A stretch of DNA of 64,000 bases from Aporrectodea caliginosa (taxonomy: Eukaryota; Annelida; Clitellata; Crassiclitellata; Lumbricidae). The position numbers and the translations under genes are program-made. The stretch lies in assembly GCA_020284085.1 (NCBI GenBank), contig JACEVL010000163.1, positions 2,450,761-2,514,760 of the forward strand, given 5' to 3'. Positions 30,801 through 43,027 of this stretch are shown piece after piece (positions within the stretch are counted from its first letter, which is position 1; every line of letters starts with the position of its first letter). Below the pieces are notes generated by a model, which saw only the letters and a program-made list of their open reading frames with translations, did not search any database and was not told the DNA's origin.

Positions 30801-33800
30801 AACCCGTTGCCTATAACTACATGTAACAATAAATCCAGAGTCTGGTTCCGTAGCTACGTGTTTGCCTGCACACATCTGTCTACTTTCTAACAATTGACCA
30901 GCCACAGAATACACTCAATACAGAGACAAACGAAAATGCATTTGCCTTTAACAATGCATGAGAAACGAGACTTCAAACTGTTCAGCCTTCATCGCCAACC
31001 GAGCGACCAGCAGCAGACCGAATGTAATAAATAAATGAAACGACCGAATGAAATAAATAAATGAAACAACCGAATGAAATAAATAAATGAAACAACCCCT
31101 ATCAATGCATCGCTCGAAAGATCTACGACGCTCAAATGATCCAGCCCAAAAAGCCCAACGAAAGTGCGCCGACGTCGCTTTACGGAAACAATCGACTCGA
31201 AGACAAAAGGTTCAGACGACAGAGAACTATTATAATGGGGTCGATGTGGCATTTCTAGGCGACAATTGAACTCATGAAGCGACTTCTTTAGACGATCAAC
31301 GGCCGTTAAACAGCCATAAACTCCCAGAGAACAACGAAAGAAGGCGCGTATAAGACATGTCCAATACGCAGCATCTATGTGCATATATGTATCAGAACAT
31401 TCATATAGCTCATTTATGGCCCGCCGTTGTGCATGGGCAGTAAGTGTAAGCGGCTCTTTTATTTATCAACGGTGGACAGATTCCGCAGGGAGCTTCCGTT
31501 GGGAGGAGCAGGCAGTGGACGAAAATGGCCTTTCGAAAGAATGTGGCACATAAAATTCAACTTCCGGTATCAACTTCCAACACGCAACCTATCGCGGCGG
31601 CGTGACTACTGCACTGGTTAGGGTAAGATTTCCTCCTGATATCTTGCTGAATGCCATGGTTTTGTGCTATTGCACTCGGGTGGAACTTAACTACTTTCTG
31701 ATGCTCTGCGCTGGGCAGGAATTTCTTAGACGCTATTGTAGTTGTTATTGCAAAAGAACATTCGCATAGCGCCTTTAAGAAACATCTCAGTGTGGCTATC
31801 AGTCAGACTGAAAACGCAGTGCCTTTAGAGTTAAAGTAGTAATGAATTAAGCGCAAAGGAAGGTCGATTGTATGATGCTGGACCTGTAATCAACGGACAG
31901 GCATTTCCGCCTGGTTACAATACAAATCCGCATTTGCTGGATTTTCCATAACAGCCTGTACAATGGGAATATATCTGGTCATTGGAAACTCTGAGCCTTC
32001 TAGACCACATTATTGCCTCTCAAATGTAGAGAGTGCTTTCCAAGACAACCGACTGTGGTGCCTGTCCAGTTGTTAAATGATCCGAAAGCCGAGCCATGAG
32101 CGAAAGCAGACGGAAACATCGGAACAGGATCGTATATTTTGGCGTCCGACGGCGAGTCTTCCACTGAGCCCGGCTTCCGAGAAAGAATGGCCGTATAACG
32201 TGTAGGGTCCGGAACACCTGGCCAGGCGGTCGTTCTGGCGGTCGTTCTGTCGGTCGGTCGGTCGGCCGGGCGGGCGGTGGGGCGGTCGGTCGGTCGGTCT
32301 GTCTGATTGATCGATGCGTGTTTGTCTTGCGTGCTGATCAATTGTCGGTCGGTTGAGGCAGCAGCAGCAGCGGTCGGTCGGTGTCCTGTTCCGTCGATGG
32401 CCTTTGTCCGAACGGCAGATGACACGAAGACGACGACGCAAAATAACGGACGACGATGCAACACAAGGCAACGAACGACGACTCAACTAACTGTACTTAC
32501 ACTGACTCAATGTCTGCATTTGACAGATACCGAGGCTGCAATGTGCTTATAGGCACACCGAGTCATGTAGCACAGTCACTGTGACCTGCATGCCCCAGAT
32601 AACAACGTTAAACAAATCAGACAAAATAATGTCTGATTATCAACAGGCAGGCAAGACCTCGCCTAAGCGACTTTCAGCATATTGACGATTTTAATTTGAA
32701 ATACTCTTCTACAAGTTGTGCTATGGGAACGGAATAATAATAAACCTAAAACTCTACATTTCTCGGCAACAACCCAGTCTAAAGATTTCCAGAGATTCTC
32801 GGGTGCTCAACGAAGTAACAGTCGTTGATTCGCATCATTATTTAATAATTGAACACGTTTTTGTGACTCTCATCTAAGGTAACAGCAATACCTGGCCGAG
32901 TGACCGTAAATCATTAGTTTTACAGTCGATTTATTTTGCACCTTCGAGTAGTCAACAACTGAAACGTTCTTGTTTACCATGTACATGCAGACAGCCGAAG
33001 ATGAATTGCAAATTACATCAAGAGCAGTAATATTTAACAAGACATCAGTCTTGTGATAGAGTTTGTGGATTATTCATCAGTTCAAATTTGCATAACACAG
33101 AGACCTTATTCCACCTATTTCGGCACCAATCAACTATTGTAACTATTGTGCCTTATCTTTCGCGATAGAGACATTTGTTAGATTTCTCGTATAGAAAGTT
33201 CCGATGTGGGAATGTTTCTCACCCAGGATGGAATAAGTCCAGCGGAATTCTTTAAACTTTGTCTAGGTTTCAACGAACTCCAAGTCGCTATAACGTTGTA
33301 ACGTCCAAGTCTTAGGTAGATCGTTAGACGTGCAGCGTATGAAAATAAGCGAAGATTACTGTAACGATTCCTATAATGCCCATAAGCATCTACATGCACC
33401 ATGGCACGCAGTCAGAAGCTTCACGAGTTCGACGATTCCAACGTTTTCTACGCAAATACACCGAATCCTATCGACTCTGAGCGTATAACTCCATCTCAAC
33501 TCAATCGCAATATGGTTCTTTTAAATCGATTTCCAAGTCAACGTTTCGTCCGATGCTTCAGCTCTCCTTCCAACGTCTTCTTCCTAACGTCTTCTCAACG
33601 TCTGCTAACACTCTGCTTAGCATCTTCTTTTAAATCGAGTCAGCTCTACAATTTCGTCCTCTGTGGTGTTAAGAGTGTTGTTTCTGTGGTGACCGCTGTC
33701 ATCACCATCTTCGTTATCATGGTCTTTAGTCCGAATAAGTCTGCCACTCTCCCTCCATGTGTAGGACTAAGTATTGCATTTTATTGATATGGTGTCAAAT

Positions 33801-36800
33801 TATTATGCTTAATGCTTTCGCTTCAACGAACATTATTAATAATTATTGTAGAATAAAATGTTTGAATATGAAACAAGCTATTGGATTGAAGTGAAATCGC
33901 TATACATGTATTATACACGTGCGCAATTGCGCATACATGTATGTGTGCGTATCAGTGGCGGCGCCAGGGGCAGAGGGGGCTTAGCCCCCTAACTGCGGCT
34001 TAGCCCCCCCCCCAAATGTGGCAAATCACTGCAATACACAGGGAGGAGGGGACAAAAAGGAAGGGCTTGGAGATTTAGCCCCATAACCTGAAATCCTGGC
34101 GCCTCCACTGGTGCGTATAATTATAACTATATACATCTAAACACCTAAACACTAAACAGCCCTTTATATACAATACCTAGGCTATCACAAAGGCGCTGAA
34201 ATGCGACTGTCTAGCGGATCTAAAACAGGCGCGTCTTAAGATTTCATGATTTCTCATGAAATGGGACACGATTAGAACACAGTCGGCGAATTTTGATTAT
34301 AGAGCACAAGATGACAGTGTTTTCATTCATTCATTCACTTATAGGATTTATATAGCGCCCCTCCGAGATACCTACTCAGAGGCGCTCCCAGTCCAATTCC
34401 GGTGATAAAAAAAACAGTTTTCAGATGCTTTGGACTACAATGCATTACATTTGTAATTTGTGATCAAAGCAGAGTGAGTTGCATGACTACAATGTCATCT
34501 AATACAGGCTAACGTTCCCTATAGAGAACATTATAATTAGATGACAACGCATTACAATGGATTAAAGTAAATCAGATTATCTTAGCTTAGATGGGATGAA
34601 ATTATCTAAGGTTTCGGCTGGATTAGTTGAGGCAATCGTGGCCCACTGGAAACACTGATATACAATAATTAGCAGCTTACCGTATGGAAAGGAATTGTTT
34701 CCGGTAGCCACGTGACCAGATTCGATGGCCGAACCTACAACGATAAACTGTAATGAAACTAAGCCAAAGGCATCAGTGGAACGCACGACAATGCTTAATT
34801 TCGGAGACAGTGGAATTCACAGACAATGTTATTTATCACGATTACCGTGTTTCATTTAATTGTATTGCATGCATGTAGGCCTTTCATGACACTAATACAG
34901 CGCATTTTTAAACATTGCATTATGTCCCATTATTAGAAGCTGTATAGAGTGTAGACCTACAGTCACCTACTTGAAAGATGTGTATTATGTTGCAATGTTT
35001 TAATTGCATTAATATACAATCGTATTGTGCCTGTTCGCATGATATTATGTCGTGTTTTGCTTGTTGCATGACATTGTACTGTATTGTATGGCATTTAATT
35101 GTATTGTTTAATTGTATTACATTGCATTGTTGTCTTCTAGATCACTGTTAGGCAGTAGTGCGAAGCAATCAAAACAGACCAAGTCCTCAGTGGCATATAT
35201 GTCTACTTCAAAAATATTTACAACATTCGGAAGTAAAAGCAAATAACAATTAGAAGTGTCGTCCTTTTAGGAGCTGTCCATTTAATTACGCCAGCATGTC
35301 TTCCTTGGGGCATTTGAGTGTGCATTATCTAAAGGGCAAAAGCTACGATGTTTGCGATTCAGTCCAAGAATTCACTAACAGCAGGACCATCAGACGTAAG
35401 ATCGTGTGATCAATCTATTTAAAAGAAAGCTAGTTTAACACGCAGCGACGTGAGTGCACTACAGATGTCTGGGAAACCAATGCAGTTCGTGGTTAAAGTG
35501 TTAATAGGACGGTATTAATAGTAGCAGTCTACGCCAGCTGCAGTCGCGAATTGTAAACATTGTGTTGTTCATAGAATCATTGTAGTAACCGGGCAACAAA
35601 TACGGTCTCAGAAGTTCCGGTCTAGACTGTATATATTTTCGTATTGATCTATGTTAAACAGAACGCGTTCTGTATGTCTGAAAGAAATCTGTCGATATCC
35701 AGTATTTGGACAAAGAAAGAGAAAACTTCTATAAGAACGCTAATTGCAACCGAAACCGCGTTTAGTCAAAGCGTCTTTCGTTCTCTCGGATGGAGGGTGG
35801 GGGGGGTCGGAGATCTCTGATCAGATGAACCACATAGCTCACTTTGAATACTCGACGCCGGAAATCGATCGGGAGCAGGGCACCAGCGGAACGTGACGTG
35901 TGAATCGATCGCCTGGAATAATATGATCATCCATGCGCAAAGGAAAAATTATTCAACCGCAACGATTCTTCTTTAAACAAGAGGAAAGACAATATCTGGA
36001 TGAAAGAAAGTGTAGGCAAACTACCAATGCTTTGATATGCAGCGATACACATGCAAATGAAAGATATCAAAATAGACGGATCCAAAGCAAGACGTCTTTA
36101 CATAATGTTTCTATTTACACAACTCTCGAACAAATGACACCTCGTGTGTTTCTCGACAGAAAAATCGAAAGAGAAGTGGCAGTTTTGTTTCCATTGTTGA
36201 ATATTTCGCATTGTTGAAAATCTTTGATTTCAACCCTTTTCCCATGGAAACAATCTTTTAAAAATACTAGGTTTTGCCGACTGCTTTTGTGCTACTACTG
36301 TTTTGTCTGACCAACTGCAGTATGCACAAAATTCGATGCTGCTTCTTTGCGTTGCGGTTCAAAGGTGTACTTTGAAGTCCGGCAACAGGAAACATTATGA
36401 GCCAATTATAGGCAGAGTGGAATTGTGAAGTTACAAGTTTAGTAATATCCGTAGAAGAGTTGCGAACCTCAGTAGGTAGAGAATTTCAAATGGTGCTCAG
36501 ACACTGGGGAGGGGAATGCGTCGGACAAAAGTACGACATTTCCCGCTGTCTGGCAGTGGCTTCTAAAACAAATAGACCTACACGCTGTCAAATGAATGCG
36601 TACGAAGAACATGACTTTAAGTTTAAGTAGACCTAATATCGATTTTGTTTTTTTATCCTCAGTGTGATGGGAGGGAGAGAGTCATCTCCCTCATCGTCTG
36701 ATCTTAGTGGCAGTGCACAGTTGTTGTGCTCATTTTGTAGTTGAGTCCGTTAGGAGGTGCAATTGTAATTACGACAAGTTATATAACATAGCCAGATGGA

Positions 36801-39800
36801 GCCAGCCTACTTCTAGTGTGGAACTTAAATCTCATGGTTTCTTTCTGCTCTGGCGTGGATAAAAAAAACAGATAAGTAGAATAAATAAATAAACGTATAC
36901 TAGTAAATTCATGGCTTCATTGGCTCCCTTTTAGTATGCATAATAAGTTGCACTTTATTCCTGTAAAAGACTCGAGTAGCATAAGTTGCATAATGTAAAT
37001 TATGAACGCATTGTTTCTTATAGTCAAATGGTTTATCGGTGGAACCGTGATGCATCCGTAAAGCCACTTAACCCTTGTAAACACTTACCCTTTAACCTCT
37101 GTAAACCCTTTAACCCTTGTAAACGAGGCTTCGTTAGAGGTTCAATGTCACTGCAGTGCAGGCCAGGTTCTGCATTAGACGAGCAAATAGATCTTGTCTG
37201 CTGACGACAGACGAACGTCGTTGTGGCCGGCAAATCATTAGAGGGAGAACGTCAAGAGGTCAGACAGTCACCATAAAAACCAAAATTCATTTCCAGTCGG
37301 TGAACAGTTTCTGCCGACGAAGTATTTCAAGGTTAACGATCAGCTTCTCCTGCAGTGAAGCAGCGCCACGCATACTCTTCGCAATAGTGGATCATATAGG
37401 CCTACAGTCTTAAGAAATATTGCAGGTGCATTGAGTCATGTATAGTTGACGTGTAGGCCTACACCGTTACATCTGTAGGTGTAACGGTGTAGGCCGTACA
37501 AATTTTCCAACCAATATCCATGTGCAATTGTGCATTGGAACTAACGAGGCTTATAGGCAGATGTCTGATTATAAAATTGTTAAAAGCCAAATAATGAATT
37601 ATCATTTAGTGACAATCAATTTCGGATTTGGGTTAACTTTGAATTGTCAGACCTTTTGTTGAATTGTCTTGAGGCAGAAAACTCGTTTCTGTGTTTGTAA
37701 ACATGTCACTCTGATGAGCATATTGACTTCACTACACCATCGTTTCAGCCAGATGTTGAAGCATTTGTCTGGTGTTTTAAACATTTTTATAGAACAAGCA
37801 ATAGATGGCCAATAAGTTAATTAATTAAATAATTCTTTTCAAATACATATCCTGGGCACTCCCAACTTAATCCTGGTGAAGAACAGTTTCAAAGTGTTCG
37901 TGAAAGATGTATGTAGCGTACTTAGTCAGAAAGACAAGCAGAGGAAGAAGATTGGATTACGAACAGGATTACCGCTGTGCGTGGCCTGTGGCAAAAAAGT
38001 AACCAGTTACTCCACAAGCTACTGCAAAAGAGCACCTAGTTACAGTAGCGTCTTACAAGTAACGCAAAAACGCTCTACACTGTGCATAGAGGAAACTATT
38101 GATAGACATGTTCGAAGTAATACTGTAACATTGATTAGCATACAGAGCTTCTGTATCTAGAAAGATTTTAAGGTTTGAATATTTCCTAAATCAACAGGAT
38201 TTTCTGAGTAGGCTAACGCTACGTTTCGTCATCGAGGATCTGAGGATCAGAATCATTATGAATAGACACTGCATGGGATGTTCTGCGATTTCTAAATGTG
38301 CATCACCTCGTTGACACGCTGTGGCGAATTTACGATTTGAATAACCTAATATTCACTTACATGTGCGATGTTTTGCACTGGCTTCCTGTTTCACAGCGAA
38401 TCTCTTACAGAATAGCAGCGTTAGTTTGGCTGTGCCTCGCTGGTTGTGCTCCGTCCTACCTGTCTGACCTCTGTCGTCCTATCTCTGACATAGCCCATCC
38501 GTCCGGCTCTGCGTTCCTCGGCCTAGAGAGAGCTTCTTGTCCCCCGGGCCCGTTCATCGCTCAGGCAGCGCCGAACGTTCTCGATTGTTGGGCCCTCAAC
38601 CTGGAATTGGCTTCCACTTGAGCTGCGCTTGCTGTCCCGCAACAATATGCCTGCTTTCTGCCGCCTGTTCAAGTCTTCTCTGTTTAGCGCCGTGGCTGGA
38701 CTGGTAGCGTCTCTGAGTAGGTTCCTTGAAGGGGCGCTATATAAATTCTCAGAATTAATGAATAAATGAACAAATGTTGTTGTAGCCACTGTAACAATGC
38801 GCGCCGCTATTTCGTTCAGAAGAACCAGTCGTATATCTAACTCGGCCATAAACGGCATCTCGATCGGGTGTAACGGAATACTTGAAAAGACAGAGACAAA
38901 AATGGCCGCGGAATACAAAGCAGCAGCCGGGCAGGCGTTACGAGTTCTCGCGAGACTTTCTCGAGGATTACGGCTTTCTAACCAAAGATCCTAAATACGT
39001 GACTTATTCCCGGTTCTTGCTTTCCCCGTCCGGGCAGGGCTACACATCTGCACGAAATCCCTGACGGCCGAGAGCGAAGGAGAAGAGCAGCAGCGGACTA
39101 TCGTCGGCCGACATTGGCTCGTTCATTTGCGCCGCACGAAATCCCTGCTTTTCGAGGCTGAACGGAAGAAGAAGAAGACCCGAAGAGCGGTGAATATTTG
39201 ACGGGAGAGAAGAGAAAAGCAGCGTTGTTCGGATGATAGATTGAAGCCAGTCAACTATCAAATCCAAATGACTAGGCGTGTACACAGAAAGCCGTGACGT
39301 TTGATTTATGCGAACGAGATATCAATCAGTCTGAGCGAGTCTCCTGTCGGATCCCGCTGAACGTGCGTCTTCCAGTCCATACCATACTGGATAGATAATT
39401 GAAAGAAGGACCGACGTGACAATAGGTACAAAACTGCGTTGCCATTTGCCGGGTAGATCTAATAACCGAAAGGACGGACAGTGACCGATGCTACGGAAGG
39501 AAACCCTCGAAACAGCAACACTCCTCACAAGAGGTATCTGCAGCGCTTCCGATGTGTTGCCATAGCAACTGGTTAAAAATAGGCAGAAATTTGTCCAATT
39601 TCGACGCTGTTCTCGTGATCGCGTCTCCGTTTTTATACACTACAACGGTTTTAATTGAAGGCATAAAAGACATCGCGTGGTGTAGTGATGCAGTAATTGA
39701 ATGATTCTCAGTTGTATACTAGGCTGCGCAGCAAAACAATGCAACAAAAGATTTATATAGCGCACTATCTGCGTATAGACGCTTAACATCCTTGGACGCA

Positions 39801-40127
39801 TTCATTGCGCGCAATAACTGCCTCCGGAGAATTTGTTTCTGCGGCGTTGGATGGCCATCGATTGAAGCCTTAATGCATTATTACGACGTCCGTAGCTATA
39901 CGACGTCAGAGGAGGAGGAGGTTCCGAGATTAGATTAGTTGCCAGGACGTTGTAAATAAGCCCAACGGCGACGTTGCATGCAATGGGTCTGAACTCGGTT
40001 CACTGTCGTCCAAATATCTTCAATGTTTCTGCCAGGATATCTCTCTCTGTCTCTGTCTCTGTCTCTGTCTCTCTGTCTCTCTGTCTCTCTTTCTCTCTGT
40101 CTCTCTGTCTCTCTGTCTCTCTCTGTC

Positions 40128-40217
<90 letters not shown>

Positions 40218-42984
40218 TACTATTCCTCCAGTCGGCCTTCTCAACGCCTGTGTATCATCGTGAATTCTGACTTTGGCTATACCATTGAAAATCAGTATGT
40301 CAATTTTTTACAGTCTTCTTAGGATTTCGTCCGAATTTGTTTCAGGTAGCCTACATCTGCACGCTTTCACAATATTATATTGTTTGGAAAGATCATTGTC
40401 TGTGAAAGCCGCTACGTGATCGCTTGGCACCGTTGATATGTCGCCGACAGATACAGTAAAGTCATGCACCATTGATCACGATTAGTATACTTGGACGTCC
40501 ATGAATACCACGCCATCTGGCCGTGACTCATTCTTTCGTCCTTTTTGGACAAATATCGGTTTCGTGTCATCGGATTACTGTACAGTTGTCTTGTTTGCGC
40601 CTCAGCTGATGTGATTATTTGACCTCAGAAACATGCTTCGAAGTTCCTGTATAGTAGAGTCACGTAAAGAAATTCAGTACTTCTACCATTTTCATTTCCT
40701 TTACTTTTGCCTTTAGCTTTACCTCGGAGAGGAATTGACTTAGAAAACCTACCAATTCCCAGTGTACAATTGCCAAAAGAAGTTAATTAAGTGCTCAGGT
40801 GTTAATAGAATAGTCAAGCAAAGCTAGTCCTGGTAAATTTTGATAACCTTATGGAATTATTTCCATATAATGAGAATTAAAACTTTGACTTTTCCATTAA
40901 TACTTGAACACTTAAGACTTTTTTTAGCAATTGCCCACTTGAGAATTGATTGATTTTCCTACCTCAGTCTCTCTCCTATGTTAATCCTTACCCTTGTCGC
41001 TATTCACCTTTCCCTTTATTTTTGTAACCTTTTCCTCTACTATTAGCTTTGCCTCTACTTTTATCTTTTTATCTACTTTCACCTTTGCCTCTACTTTCAC
41101 CGTTGCCTCTACTTTCACCTTTGCCTCTACTTTCACCCTTGCCTCTACTTTCACCTTTGCCTCTACTTTCACCCTTGCCTCTACTTTCATCTGTGCCTCT
41201 TCTTTACCTTTGCCTCTTCTTTACCCTTGTCGCTACATTCACCTTTCCCTTTATTTACTTTTATCTTTTTATCTACTTTCACCTTTGCCTCTACTTTCAC
41301 CTTTGCCTCTACTTTCATCTTTGCCTCTACTTTCACCTTGGCCTCTACTTTCACCTTTGCCTCTACTTTCACCTTTGCCTCAACTTTTATCTTTTACTCT
41401 AGACAAAAGACGACCTTCGCTTTTACTCTAGTTTTATGATTCGACAGCAAAAAGTGACACAGATTGGCCGATGTAAAAGAAGCGAGAATGCCAGGATGGA
41501 TCGGTTGATTTACGTCGACTGAGGACACGACCTAGATGGAGGCAGCAATCTCTGTTGGATGTGTTGGCTGATGCGCAGACGCGATTACGACAATCGAACA
41601 ACTCGAGATGATGTGAGCCAATATTGTCCTACCTTTCGAGCAGTTGCCCAGTTCTCCCATCCAGCGGTCATTGAAGCAGGTCAAGACGTCCGTCTGTCCA
41701 CTGGCCAAACAAGTGACCATCGTCGTATCGCCGTGTCTCTTAGTCACCGTGTTTGCCAAGACCAAGATGTCAGGGCAACCGAAGACTAACAACAATAACA
41801 TCAACGGCGTGTACGTACAACGATGGAATATGTCCACGACCCTAACTGAAGTAGGCCTACCGTAGGTTCTCCGAAAGATCCATTCAATTCCCGCGAAATA
41901 ATCGATTCTAATCTAAGATTATATCAACTGCTTTAATATGAACTGATGTGATTCATTCTGGATTGATCTGGTCAATCAAAATCAATACAGGTCGAGTCAC
42001 CAAGTCAATACAGAAGAAGCCTCGCGCCGAATAGAATTGAAGCGAGTATGGTTGTGCTTATCTAGCCTAACCTAACCTAATCGTAATGGTAATCGTAATC
42101 GTAATCTTCAAACTTCTAAAGCGCCACTCGAAAGCCAAGCGCAGGGCACCAGCTTATTCACGAGCGCTGCGTCTAGTCAAAATGGTTATCCGAGAGAATA
42201 GTCCGAAGGAGGTCCGAGTCCGGTTTCCAGAGGATCAGAGGTGTCAGAGTATAGCTGCTAAGGTGGGTGTCGTTTACGTCGAGAGTTTGAAGGTAGATGA
42301 TCAGTTGAGTCGGGGTAAGAGTTCTTGAAGAGGAGAGACTTTAGTTTCGAGTGGAAAGCCTTGGCAGTGATGGATAGAGGAGCCTGATGCGGATGATGAT
42401 TGGTGATTGGAGATGATGGTGGAGGAACCGAAAAAGTGCGGAATTCAGGAGGTAGGTCGTTCCAGAGACGTGGTGCAGTGTTGGAAATGGCTCGGTTGGA
42501 AAACTTAAGGTGAGTAGTGACAGGAGGTCGAGAGAGAGTGAGAACGGAGGATGATCGGGTAGAGCGGGTTGGCTGGATGGTGAAGAGGTCGCGGAGATAT
42601 CTGGGCTGGGAGTGTTGTAGAGAGTTGTAGGTTAGTGATAAGACTTTGAAGTGAATTCGCTCTGGGATTTTTAACCAATGTAGTGATTTGAGAATGGGAG
42701 TCATATGATGATGCTTGGGCGTTCTGGTGACGGCTCTGGCTAATGAGTTTTGGATGAGCTGCAGACGCTTTAGTATTATTTAGTATTATTTAGTAGACGC
42801 TAAAGTATTATCTAATATAAACTGAACTGATCGTAACAGATAGGCCTGTAGTAGTAGTATCTAATCTATTCAGTTATGCACCCATCAACGGTGGAGGTGG
42901 TGACGACGGTGAAGATGGGTGAAGAAGAAGAAAATAGGATAATGAAGAAGTTGATTATAAAGAAGAAATAGATGAAGAATACGG

Positions 42985-43027
<43 letters not shown>

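Noticed and set aside
41532..41837. Secreted 101-residue protein starting MDIFHR with a leucine-rich leader
   Set aside because: The leader is intron sequence upstream of the TTGTTGTTAG acceptor; only 41633-41785 is exon, as shown by phase match on both sides.
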